Origin: UBA5862 sp002408105
Lineage (GTDB): Bacteria; Pseudomonadota; Gammaproteobacteria; Pseudomonadales; UBA5862
Direction of reading: 5' to 3'
DNA: 6,215 nt
Assembly: GCA_034189125.1 (NCBI GenBank)
Contig: JAXHVB010000107.1
Coordinates: 1 to 6,215, forward strand
Made by a program: the position numbers and the translations under genes. The notes beneath the pieces were generated by a model. It ran no database searches and was not told the DNA's origin. It saw only the letters and a program-made list of their open reading frames with translations. Numbering within the stretch: the stretch's first letter is position 1; every line of letters starts with the position of its first letter. Below are positions 1-5,949 of this stretch, one piece after another.

Positions 1-2
1 AG

Positions 3-389
3 CGGATCGAGCGCTCGATCCGCCGCGCACTGCGGGTGCGACAGGCCGGCGTGGAGCTCGTTCAGGTCCAGTTGGGCATTCTGCGTCGGCAGGCTCAGCT
101 CGCCGCTGCCGAGTGGTCGAGGGCTGCTGCGCTCGGCATCGGGGCAATCCTGGGGCTGGCGCTGGGGGCAATGTGGGCGACCGTGGCTGTGGTCGACTTG
201 TTGCTGCGGGTCTGGCCACTTTGGGGTGCTGCAGCAGCAGTCTCGGCTGCCTTGGTCGGAGTCGCTCTGATCGCAATGGCCCGGGCGCACCGGCGGCATC
301 GGTCAGCCATTGCACAATTGCAGGTGGGCGAACAGGAACTTAAGAAAAACCTACAACTATTGCACGGAGACACAGGCGATGAACGATGA
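3..389 (+). CDS. YqjE-like / holin superfamily III membrane protein (5' partial)
   Basis: This is a small inner-membrane protein of the YqjE (DUF1469, 'holin superfamily III') type. The frame is open to the left edge, and the stretch before the GTG at 36 (RIERSIRRALRV) continues the amphipathic, basic N-terminal helix usual in this family. The GTG has no ribosome site in front of it, so the true start probably lies outside the window. Counting from that GTG, an N-terminal helix is followed by two hydrophobic segments at about residues 31-56 and 62-82, then a basic stretch (RAHRRHR) and a charged C-terminal tail. The stop overlaps the start of the next gene by 11 bases, so the two are probably co-translated. 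In enterobacteria yqjE lies beside yqjD, and the neighbour here fits that pairing. The family's function is unknown; the holin label is by homology and does not imply lysis. Confidence 0.72.
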   Translation, partial: RIERSIRRALRVRQAGVELVQVQLGILRRQAQLAAAEWSRAAALGIGAILGLALGAMWATVAVVDLLLRVWPLWGAAAAVSAALVGVALIAMARAHRRHRSAIAQLQVGEQELKKNLQLLHGDTGDER

Positions 390-1197
390 CCACACACAGA
401 ATTCCGACGAATCAATGACGGAGCGGCTCGTCGAGCGCAGTGAAGCGCTGCGCGATCAGCTAAAAAGCAAGGTTCAACAGGCTTCGGATCACCTCCCGGA
501 TGGGGACCACGTCAAGACAGTGGTGAACAAGGCCAAGGCGCGAACCAAGCAGACCGCCAGCGACACAGCGCAGTGGGGCAGCGCACACCCCGTCGCCATG
601 GCGGTGCTGGGCGCCAGTGCAGGACTTGCTGCCTGGGCACTGATGCGAGGCCCTTCGAACGGCTCGGCACCACGTTCGGATGGACCCAACCCGGGTGAGT
701 TCGACCCCCTGGTCAGTGTTCCCGCGCAGCGGGACTTAACCGGTGGCAGTATGGCGCGCAGTGATGACGGCCGGTCTTGGATCGACCGAACGCGCAGTCG
801 AGCGGAGCAGGCGCGGGACGACATGAACGCCTGGGGCACAGAGCAGGCCGCGCAGCTTCGCCGCCACGCACGGGACGGGGCCAACCAGGTGTCCAGTGCA
901 GTTCAGGCCCACCCGTTGGCGGTTGGCTTCGCCACTGCAGCGGCTGGCTTTATGACCGGGCTCTTGGTACCCAACAGCCGGGCAGAAAACCGGGTGTTGG
1001 ACAAGCCGGCTGATCTGGCAAAACAGCAATTGGCTGCGGCAGCAGAAACTGGCGAGGATGCGGTCCGAGCCGCCTGGAACCATGCCCGTTCCGCCGCGGC
1101 GGAGGAATTGGGCATTGACCCCGCGGGCGGCGAAGGGCGTGATGAGGCCTCGGTTTCTGAGCATGATGGCAACCGGCCTCAATCGGACTGGCCATGA
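379..1197 (+). CDS. Protein with two ElaB/YqjD (DUF883)-like membrane-anchor modules
   Basis: This is a 272-residue, probably inner-membrane protein without a known enzymatic fold. The ATG at 379 is chosen because GGAG lies about ten bases upstream and the start overlaps the preceding stop; the open frame reaches further back but only into the neighbour. The protein repeats one plan. Module one has a charged, Ala/Gln/Lys-rich helix at about residues 15-66, then a His-Pro that opens a hydrophobic segment at about 70-90, ending in MRG. Module two has a charged helix at about 135-177, His-Pro at 179-180, and a hydrophobic segment to about 197. A helical Ala-rich region and an acidic hydrophilic tail follow. 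Helix, then HP, then a Gly/Ala-rich membrane segment is the arrangement of ElaB/YqjD/DUF883 proteins, which anchor to the membrane through the C-terminus and include a ribosome-associated stationary-phase protein in E. coli. The usual family member is about 100 residues with one module. The similarity is read by eye and the role is inferred. Confidence 0.66.
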   Translation: MNDDHTQNSDESMTERLVERSEALRDQLKSKVQQASDHLPDGDHVKTVVNKAKARTKQTASDTAQWGSAHPVAMAVLGASAGLAAWALMRGPSNGSAPRSDGPNPGEFDPLVSVPAQRDLTGGSMARSDDGRSWIDRTRSRAEQARDDMNAWGTEQAAQLRRHARDGANQVSSAVQAHPLAVGFATAAAGFMTGLLVPNSRAENRVLDKPADLAKQQLAAAAETGEDAVRAAWNHARSAAAEELGIDPAGGEGRDEASVSEHDGNRPQSDWP

Positions 1198-2834
1198 GGT
1201 TCGGCAATCGCCTCGGCCTTTGGAGGGGGCGCCACCGGCAGCGGCACCCGCGTCCAGTCGAGGCGAAGGTCCCAGTCGTCAATGCGTGCGGACCGGGGCA
1301 ACGGCAGGGCGCCATCAGTGGCGGTCATCACCCGAGCGCCAGCGGCCGTGAGGGCGGTGCGGCCAAGCCGGAAGTTTTGGCTGGCGACAATCGAAAGGTA
1401 TGCGCGACTCAGCGCGCGGGCCCGCTTGGGTGACGGCACAATCAAGCGGGATATGTCGTTTAGGGTGCCGGTCGCGTTGCGCTGCCAGTTGGCGTGCAGT
1501 TCGCTGTTGCTTTCGTACTCGTCCCACCCACCTGTGCGCTGCAGGTATTCGGCGTACTCTGCGGTTTGGCCACCCCGGTTGGCTGCGTCGGGCAGTCCGC
1601 GCACTTGTTGGTAGCGCCACCCAGCCGGGCCTGGAAGCTTGCGTGCGAAGGCAAAGGTCGAATCGATGGGTGTGCCGATGAAGCCGTGGCAGCCCAGGCA
1701 AAATCGCGTTTCTTCTGCTGTTTGAACCCGCAAATGGCCGTCGCGGGCTTCGATCCAGCCGCCGATTTCCCACCCGAAGCGGTTGTCGTAGAAACCCGAG
1801 TCGTTGCGTGTCAGCACAAAGCCGGAACCTTCGACTTGCTCCTGACGCTCGTTGCCCAGGCGTGAGTCGAGTTCCGCGGTGCTGAGCACCCGCAGCTTGC
1901 GCATGTAGCGCAGTTCCTTGAACCTGCGGCTGGGTACGACCCGCCCATTCGCGTTCACTGCCGGGTAGCGCAATGCATGCAAGAACTCAGTGCCCTCGGG
2001 ATAGACCATGGGTTGGGTTGCCGTCGATTGGGCGTCGCCAAAATAGCGCTCCCGATCGGTGAGTCGCAGTGCAGTCCCCAAGCGTCCGTCCCCATCCAAG
2101 TCCGCCCCGAATTGAGCTTCCTCGACTGCGCGGATCGACACCGCTTCCAAGCCGAGGATCTGCAATTCGAGGAGGGCGAGGTTCATGCGGTAGGTGGCCT
2201 GGTCTGTTGTTCCCTGGCGCTGGCGAAAGCGGGCGGGCAGGCGAATGAGCACGTCGCCGAAACTGCCATTGGTGGGCCAAAACTCGCCCGGGAAGGGCTT
2301 GTAACGAATGGCCACCCAACCGCTGCCATCCTTCGCGAACCCGTCGGTTTGGAAGGCGGCCGCACCTTGGCTGTAGCCGTGGACTGCCGGCATGCGGGGC
2401 TGGGTTCCGGCGCTCAGACCTGCAGCGTAGTTGTCGACTCGGAGCCAGTCGTCGAGCGGATGGGGCAGCGGCGACCTGGGCTCTGGAGGGACGACCAGGT
2501 TGCGCCAAGGATTTCGCGAAAGGTCCGGGCCACTCGGCAACCGGTTTTGCTGCCAGCCATCGCCGACCCGGTTGGGTGGTGACGGCACAGTGTGGCTCTG
2601 GTGGCAGGTGTAGCAGGCGTTGTGGCCGCCGCTGGTGTCGACATAACACTGTGGGGGCACTTGGGCGTTGTCATTTGGCGGTGCAGGGTTTGCATGGCCT
2701 GGCGCCGTCAGCGCCCATAGCAGCGCACCTGTGAGAATCCACAGCGAAGTCGGCGCAGGGGCATCCCGCGTACCCTCAGCGGTGGATGAACTTGTGCAGA
2801 CAAATGCCATCATAGGGGCAAGGGCTGAGTCCAT
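1179..2834 (-). CDS. Exported diheme c-type cytochrome-like protein of unknown family
   Basis: This is a 551-residue product from the ATG at 2834, or 544 from the ATG at 2813; neither has a convincing ribosome site. Two CXXCH heme c attachment motifs are visible: CYTCH at about residues 74-78 and CLGCH at about 379-383, some 300 residues apart. A hydrophobic stretch LWILTGALLWALTAPGHA at about 31-48 ends in a plausible signal peptidase site, so export to the periplasm is likely and is required for c-type heme attachment. A D-x-D-G-D-G-R loop at about 245-251 resembles an EF-hand or dockerin calcium loop. The middle is rich in Trp, Arg and Asp and looks globular. The wide heme spacing is unlike short tandem diheme cytochromes, and I do not recognise the family. 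Its job is probably electron transfer or a heme redox reaction. The gene ends inside the convergent upstream gene and is divergent from sodB. The N-terminus may be frameshifted, because a better start lies in another frame at 2764. Confidence 0.8.
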   Translation of the reverse strand: MDSALAPMMAFVCTSSSTAEGTRDAPAPTSLWILTGALLWALTAPGHANPAPPNDNAQVPPQCYVDTSGGHNACYTCHQSHTVPSPPNRVGDGWQQNRLPSGPDLSRNPWRNLVVPPEPRSPLPHPLDDWLRVDNYAAGLSAGTQPRMPAVHGYSQGAAAFQTDGFAKDGSGWVAIRYKPFPGEFWPTNGSFGDVLIRLPARFRQRQGTTDQATYRMNLALLELQILGLEAVSIRAVEEAQFGADLDGDGRLGTALRLTDRERYFGDAQSTATQPMVYPEGTEFLHALRYPAVNANGRVVPSRRFKELRYMRKLRVLSTAELDSRLGNERQEQVEGSGFVLTRNDSGFYDNRFGWEIGGWIEARDGHLRVQTAEETRFCLGCHGFIGTPIDSTFAFARKLPGPAGWRYQQVRGLPDAANRGGQTAEYAEYLQRTGGWDEYESNSELHANWQRNATGTLNDISRLIVPSPKRARALSRAYLSIVASQNFRLGRTALTAAGARVMTATDGALPLPRSARIDDWDLRLDWTRVPLPVAPPPKAEAIAEPHGQSD

Positions 2835-2898
2835 GGCAACTTTGAATCGCGCGGTGCAATCTGGCGATTCTGGCGCGTTTTCATTACTGTATGGGCCG

Positions 2899-2935
2899 TT
2901 GCGGCACAACTGAACCGCTCGGCTCTTGCGGCACA
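2899..2935. repeat. Direct repeat TTGCGGCACA, two copies 27 bases apart
   Basis: TTGCGGCACA occurs at 2899-2908 and identically at 2926-2935 in the sodB upstream region. The 27-base period is about two and a half helical turns, so the copies would face opposite sides of the DNA. They could be binding sites for a regulator of sodB or of the divergent gene, or a chance duplication. The bases are plain to see; the function is a guess. Confidence 0.5.
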
Positions 2936-2940
2936 GAGCC
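2921..2940. repeat. Inverted repeat GGCTCT-N8-AGAGCC upstream of sodB
   Basis: GGCTCT at 2921-2926 pairs perfectly with AGAGCC at 2935-2940 around an eight-base centre. It overlaps the second copy of the TTGCGGCACA repeat and ends 41 bases before the sodB start. It could be a dyad operator or a small hairpin in the sodB leader. There is no T-tract on either side, so it is not a terminator. Confidence 0.45.
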
Positions 2941-2981
2941 ACTCGATCGATCCGCTTCCACTCACACAAGGAGATTGCTCC

Positions 2982-3566
2982 ATGAGCCAATTCACGCTTC
3001 CAGAACTTCCGTACGCGATGGATGCATTGCAGCCGCACATCTCCAAGGAGACCCTGGAGTTCCACTACGGCAAACACCACAAAACCTACGTGGACAAACT
3101 GAACGGTCTCATCGAAGGGACCGAGCACAGCGGAAAATCCCTCGAAGAAATCATCAAAAGCAGCTCCGGGGGCGTATTCAACAACGCCGCCCAGGTCTGG
3201 AACCACACCTTCTACTGGAACAGCATGGGTCCAAATGGCGGCGGCGCCGCCAGCGGTCCAGTGGCCGACGCGATCGATCAAGCCTTCGGGTCATTCGATG
3301 AGTTCAAAAGCAAGTTCAACGAGTCTGCTGCCGGCAATTTCGGTTCCGGTTGGACCTGGTTGGTCAAAAAGGCGGACGGTGCGTTGGACATCGTTAACAC
3401 CAGCAATGCCGGGACTCCATTGACCGAATCTGGGCTTGTGGCGCTGATGACGGTGGATGTGTGGGAACACGCCTACTACATCGACTACCGCAACGCGCGT
3501 CCAGAATACCTCAAGCACTTCTGGGAGTTGGTCAACTGGGAGTTTGTTAACCAGAACTTCAGCTAA
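2982..3566 (+). CDS. sodB: Iron superoxide dismutase
   Basis: This enzyme converts superoxide to hydrogen peroxide and oxygen, in the cytoplasm (no signal peptide). The 194 residues match the usual length of bacterial FeSOD, and the chain follows E. coli SodB closely from LPYAMDALQPHIS to the C-terminal LVNWEFV. Metal ligands can be placed at His28 (EFHYGKHH), His75 (VWNHTFYW), Asp159 and His163 (VDVWEHAYY). The second-sphere residues His32, Tyr36 and Gln71 are also present; Gln71, in the NAAQVWNH motif, and the overall match favour the iron over the manganese type. The ATG at 2982 is preceded by AAGGAG with an eight-base spacer, so the start is firm. The gene stands alone: an intrinsic terminator begins 20 bases after the stop, and the upstream gene is divergent. 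The product likely acts as a homodimer, as known for the family. Confidence 0.97.
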   Translation: MSQFTLPELPYAMDALQPHISKETLEFHYGKHHKTYVDKLNGLIEGTEHSGKSLEEIIKSSSGGVFNNAAQVWNHTFYWNSMGPNGGGAASGPVADAIDQAFGSFDEFKSKFNESAAGNFGSGWTWLVKKADGALDIVNTSNAGTPLTESGLVALMTVDVWEHAYYIDYRNARPEYLKHFWELVNWEFVNQNFS

Positions 3567-3585
3567 GGGTCGCACCGATCCGCAG

Positions 3586-3613
3586 AAAGGGCCCCGATCT
3601 TGGGGCCTTTTTT
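3586..3613 (+). terminator. Intrinsic terminator of sodB
   Basis: GGCCCC at 3590-3595 pairs with GGGGCC at 3602-3607 around a six-base GATCTT loop, and TTTTTT follows at 3608-3613. AAA before the stem can extend pairing into the T-tract. The hairpin starts about 20 bases after the sodB stop. On the other strand only a short CTTTC follows, so termination of the incoming minus-strand transporter transcript would be weaker, though possible. Confidence 0.9.
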
Positions 3614-3654
3614 GCTGTGGTGGAGCGGCCTCGCCGCGCCCGGTGCTCGCCGGG

Positions 3655-4404
3655 CTACAGTTGCTGCACGATCAGGTACGCCGAAAGCGCGACCGTAACG
3701 GTGACCATCATCGGCCGCACCAGGGCTGCGCCCCTGTGCACCACCATTTGGGCGCCAAGGCGTGCCCCAACAACTTGCCCCAAAGCCATCAGCACGCCGA
3801 TCGTCCAGAGAACCTGCCCTCCCAACAAGTACAGCAGCAGCGACATGCCGTTGCAGGCCAGTACCAATACTTTGGTCTGTGCGACTGCCTGTCGGGCACT
3901 CTGTCCCAGTAGGCTGATCAATGCCACAGTGACAAAAGTCCCCGTTCCCGGGCCAAAAAAACCGGATGTGAACCCCAACGGGGTCGCTACAAAGAACGCA
4001 AAAGACGCGGTCGAAATGCGCGGTTTTGCGGGCTGGTCGCGCAGGCGCGGCGACATCAGGGTGTACAGCGCCACACCGATCAACAGCGTCGGGATGAGCC
4101 ATTCCAACCGATGGACCGCGATGTGCTGAACCACCCAGGTGCCAGCGGCAGAGCCCAGCAGACAGCCAAGCACGGCGCCGCGCAGCGTCCGCAACTGAAT
4201 CAGTCCATGGCGTAGGTAGTAAAGCGCCGAGGTGCTGGTTCCGCAGACGCTCTGAAACTTGTTGGTGGCAAGCGCCTCAAGCGGCGAGATCCCCGTTGCC
4301 AACAACACCGGCAGCACGATGGTGCCGCCGGCGCCCACGATTGCACTCACGAAGCCCGCTCCAAACGCAACCAGGGCCAGCACAATCAGAATGGACAATG
4401 GCAT
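3655..4404 (-). CDS. TauE/SafE (TSUP) family membrane transporter, YfcA-like
   Basis: This is a 249-residue inner-membrane protein of the TauE/SafE (TSUP) family, whose studied members export sulfite, sulfoacetate or other sulfur-containing anions; many members have no known substrate. The chain is almost entirely hydrophobic with about seven to eight membrane segments. The two family half-repeats are clear: GFVSAIVGAGGTIVLPVLL at about residues 18-36 with ALATNKFQS at about 45-52, and GFTSGFFGPGTGTF at about 144-157 with QTKVL at about 176-180. The FFGPGTGTF form and the GQVVGARLGAQMV stretch at 209-221 are typical of the YfcA branch. The ATG at 4404 has GAGG seven bases upstream. No sulfur-metabolism gene lies nearby, so the substrate cannot be inferred from context. 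The gene is transcribed alone, divergent from the epoxide hydrolase-like gene. Confidence 0.9.
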   Translation of the reverse strand: MPLSILIVLALVAFGAGFVSAIVGAGGTIVLPVLLATGISPLEALATNKFQSVCGTSTSALYYLRHGLIQLRTLRGAVLGCLLGSAAGTWVVQHIAVHRLEWLIPTLLIGVALYTLMSPRLRDQPAKPRISTASFAFFVATPLGFTSGFFGPGTGTFVTVALISLLGQSARQAVAQTKVLVLACNGMSLLLYLLGGQVLWTIGVLMALGQVVGARLGAQMVVHRGAALVRPMMVTVTVALSAYLIVQQL

Positions 4405-4528
4405 GATCGAGCCTCAAAGTGCAGGCAATTGGCTGTGCCTGGGTAACACCGAGAACCAGGTGCGCCGTGACAAAGTGCAGGTTCAATCCCAGGCACCGTT
4501 GCAACAACTGCCAAGGAGAATTCCCAAG
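4405..4528. promoter_or_regulatory. Divergent intergenic region, TSUP transporter / epoxide hydrolase-like gene
   Basis: These 124 bases lie between two outward-reading genes and should hold both promoters. I cannot assign a convincing -35/-10 pair. The region holds three related CAGGCA/TGCCTG words forming inverted repeats, listed separately, and ribosome sites at each end: GAGG (minus strand, 4412-4415) for the transporter and AAGGAG (4513-4518) for the hydrolase. Regulatory role is inferred from arrangement. Confidence 0.4.
4422..4496. repeat. Nested inverted repeats built on CAGGCA/TGCCTG
   Basis: CAGGCA at 4422-4427 pairs with TGCCTG at 4436-4441 across eight bases. The same right arm, extended to GTGCCTGGG (4435-4443), is also a perfect complement of CCCAGGCAC at 4488-4496, 44 bases further on. 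The two pairings share an arm and exclude each other in RNA. They could be operator half-sites or alternative leader structures for the hydrolase gene, or chance. The pairing is seen; the function is not known. Confidence 0.45.
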
Positions 4529-4897
4529 ATGACCGACAACGAACAATTGGTGCGCGATTTTATCAACGCCTGGCCACGTCTGGATCCTGACGAGCTGGTG
4601 GGGTTTTTCCACCCAGAGGGCACCTACCACAACATGCCGCTCGCACCCGCTGTGGGACGCGACGGGATCAGGGCGATGATCTCCGGGTTCATTTCCAGTT
4701 GGCGCGCCACGGAATGGGAGGTGCTGAACCTGATTTCAGCCGGACCCATTGTTGTCGCCGAGCGGGTTGACCGCATGGACACCGAACAGGGGCCAGTGGC
4801 GTTGCCGGTGGTTGGGGTGTTCGAACTGGAGGGCGGGCAGATTAAGGCATGGCGCGACTATTTCGACCTGGCGAGTTACACCAACCAGCTGGCCTGA
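4529..4897 (+). CDS. Limonene-1,2-epoxide hydrolase-like SnoaL-fold protein
   Basis: This 122-residue cytoplasmic protein belongs to the limonene-1,2-epoxide hydrolase (LEH) branch of the SnoaL/NTF2-like fold; LEH adds water to an epoxide in one step to give a diol. The known LEH active-site set appears intact: Tyr33 and Asn35 (TYHNMP), Arg79 and Asp81 (ERVDRMD) and Asp110 (WRDYFD), which correspond to Tyr53, Asn55, Arg99, Asp101 and Asp132 of the Rhodococcus enzyme. That makes a true hydrolase more likely than a non-catalytic relative, though the natural epoxide is unknown. The ATG at 4529 is preceded by AAGGAG with a ten-base spacer; the frame stays open to 4259 but only across the divergent transporter gene. 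An exported nuclease gene starts 19 bases after the stop, suggesting co-transcription. A CYP153-like P450 gene lies about 1 kb downstream and could supply an epoxide. Confidence 0.88.
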   Translation: MTDNEQLVRDFINAWPRLDPDELVGFFHPEGTYHNMPLAPAVGRDGIRAMISGFISSWRATEWEVLNLISAGPIVVAERVDRMDTEQGPVALPVVGVFELEGGQIKAWRDYFDLASYTNQLA

Positions 4898-4916
4898 TCG
4901 ACGGCGAACGAACCGA

Positions 4917-5843
4917 ATGCGGCACGTGTGTGCCCTTGCTCTGGCGCTCTGTGCCCGTTTGGCTGTGGCATGGAGCCCGGAAGGCCACGCCATCATTGCC
5001 GGTGCCGCCTACGACCTCAATCCGTACGCCGGTCGTTGGTGGGGCGCAGTGCTCGCTGCCCATCCCGCGGCAGCGGGTTGGGATCAGGCGTTTGCTCGAC
5101 AGGGGATCGATGGCCCTGTGGAGCGCCACCGCCTCAGACGCGCGGCGATCTGGCCAGACCAGGTGCGCAGTGACCCCCGGCATGACCACCCGAGCTGGCA
5201 CTACACGAACTTTCCATTGGTGCCGCCAGATTTTCCCCTGCGCCCCTCCGACACGCCCCACAACGACTTGATCGAAGCCTTGTCCCATGCCGAAGCTGGG
5301 GTGGCAGGCGCCAAGGTCGGCACTGTGGACGGGGCAATCTGGCTGGCGTGGTTGCTGCACCTGATTGGTGACGCCCACCAACCGTTGCACTGCGTGGATT
5401 GGAAGGGACCCGGATTTATAAATGGCGACCGCGGGGGGAATCGGTTGTACGTGCGACCGCACCAAACCGGTCGGCCGGTTAATCTGCATGCGTATTGGGA
5501 TCGGCTGATTTCAGAGCCCTTGGGCCTGACTGCTTCCAGCGTGCCCATTGGCCCTGGCCAAGTGGCGCCCCGGGTCTGGTGCCTGGAAGGCCGGGCACAC
5601 GCCATCGAATCGGTGTACGAACGAGGTGCGCTGGTAACGACAGGGCGGGCCAAGGCGAGCAGTTCCCGCCGAATCCAGGCGCTGGGCCAGGTCTATCAAG
5701 ACCGTGCCAATCGCCTGGCCCAGCGAAGAGCCCGCCAAGCCAGCGAACGCACCGCGGCCGTCCTTGAACGCCTGTACCGGCTGCTTCACCGGTCAGTTCC
5801 TGGCCAACAGCCCGATGCTCAAACCGAGCCAGCAAGGCCCTGA
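4917..5843 (+). CDS. Exported S1/P1-type zinc-dependent nuclease
   Basis: This 308-residue secreted or periplasmic nuclease belongs to the S1/P1 family, which cleaves single-stranded DNA and RNA, and often 3'-nucleotides, with three zinc ions. A signal peptide (MRHVCALALALCARLAVA) ends before Trp19. That is the expected mature N-terminus, because in P1 nuclease Trp1 itself binds zinc through its amino group. All other ligands can be placed: His24 (SPEGH), Asp81 (IWPDQV), His95 (WHYTNFP), His148 and Asp152 with His158 (HLIGDAHQPLH), and His191 with Asp195 (NLHAYWD); the GDRGGN turn is at about 170-175. Spacings agree with P1 nuclease. The C-terminal 20 residues are polar and probably disordered. 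The ATG at 4917 has no good ribosome site and lies 19 bases after the hydrolase stop, so translational coupling is plausible. Nutrient scavenging from nucleic acids is the likely role, by inference. Confidence 0.93.
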   Translation: MRHVCALALALCARLAVAWSPEGHAIIAGAAYDLNPYAGRWWGAVLAAHPAAAGWDQAFARQGIDGPVERHRLRRAAIWPDQVRSDPRHDHPSWHYTNFPLVPPDFPLRPSDTPHNDLIEALSHAEAGVAGAKVGTVDGAIWLAWLLHLIGDAHQPLHCVDWKGPGFINGDRGGNRLYVRPHQTGRPVNLHAYWDRLISEPLGLTASSVPIGPGQVAPRVWCLEGRAHAIESVYERGALVTTGRAKASSSRRIQALGQVYQDRANRLAQRRARQASERTAAVLERLYRLLHRSVPGQQPDAQTEPARP

Positions 5844-5949
5844 ACCCCTCCTCGCAGCCGCAGTTTATTTTGTCCGGTGTTGCGAGTAAGGTGGACGTCA
5901 TCCCAAGCAGTTCCAAGCAATACAACCATAACAAGTGGGGTGAACAGCA
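5844..5949 (+). promoter_or_regulatory. Upstream region of the P450 gene
   Basis: These 106 bases separate the nuclease stop from the P450 start and contain no gene and no hairpin plus T-tract, so read-through from the nuclease gene is not excluded. A weak promoter-like pair, TTTATT near 5864 and TAAGGT 17 bases later, can be seen. A degenerate 10-base direct repeat at 5901-5920 (TCCCAAGCAG/TTCCAAGCAA) lies between it and the start. GGGG at 5937-5940 is the probable ribosome site for the ATG at 5950. Confidence 0.35.
5901..5920. repeat. Tandem 10-base repeat upstream of the P450 gene
   Basis: TCCCAAGCAG is followed at once by TTCCAAGCAA: eight of ten bases agree, with CCAAGCA identical in both. 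The ten-base period puts both copies on the same DNA face, as seen for sites of some AraC-type and other activators. It is 30 bases before the P450 start. A regulatory role is only a suggestion. Confidence 0.35.

Larger units (their letters stand above)
2835..2981. promoter_or_regulatory. Divergent intergenic region between the diheme protein gene and sodB
   Basis: These 147 bases separate two outward-reading genes and must hold the promoters for sodB and probably for the diheme protein gene. No strong -35/-10 pair stands out on either strand; TTTTCATTACTGTATGGG near 2878-2895 is the most A+T-rich patch and could contain a weak -10 for sodB. No Fur box is recognisable. The region also carries a 10-base direct repeat and a 6-8-6 inverted repeat, listed separately. 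A clear ribosome site AAGGAG at 2968-2973 lies eight bases before the sodB ATG. That a promoter is here is inferred from gene arrangement. Confidence 0.45.

Noticed and set aside
3..389. Phage or lysis cassette suggested by the holin-superfamily label
   Set aside because: No endolysin, spanin or structural phage gene is present. The pairing with a YqjD-like gene points to the chromosomal yqjD/yqjE type.
1977..2582. Open frame of 201 codons on the plus strand
   Set aside because: It is antisense to the diheme protein gene, with no known motif. Long antisense frames are common in G+C-rich coding DNA.
2943..2950. Palindrome TCGATCGA upstream of sodB
   Set aside because: It is a short eight-base palindrome of a common sequence type, with no partner or spacing that supports an operator.
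2835..3281. Extension of the diheme protein frame upstream to 3281 (700 residues in total)
   Set aside because: The extra 149 codons run antisense through the first half of sodB, whose identity and ribosome site are firm. The extension has no recognisable domain, and a signal peptide-like segment lies further in.
3617..4129. Open frame of 170 codons on the plus strand
   Set aside because: It is antisense to the TSUP transporter gene and rich in Arg, Pro and Thr, as expected of a shadow frame.
4259..4528. N-terminal extension of the epoxide hydrolase-like frame back to 4259
   Set aside because: It overlaps the antisense of the transporter gene, and LEH proteins start close to the ATG at 4529, which has a good ribosome site.
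4749..4916. N-terminal extension of the nuclease frame back to 4749
   Set aside because: It lies inside the epoxide hydrolase-like gene in another frame. The ATG at 4917 gives a signal peptide ending exactly before the zinc-binding Trp.
4842..5489. Open frame of 215 codons on the minus strand
   Set aside because: It is antisense to the nuclease gene, whose complete set of zinc ligands shows which strand is coding.
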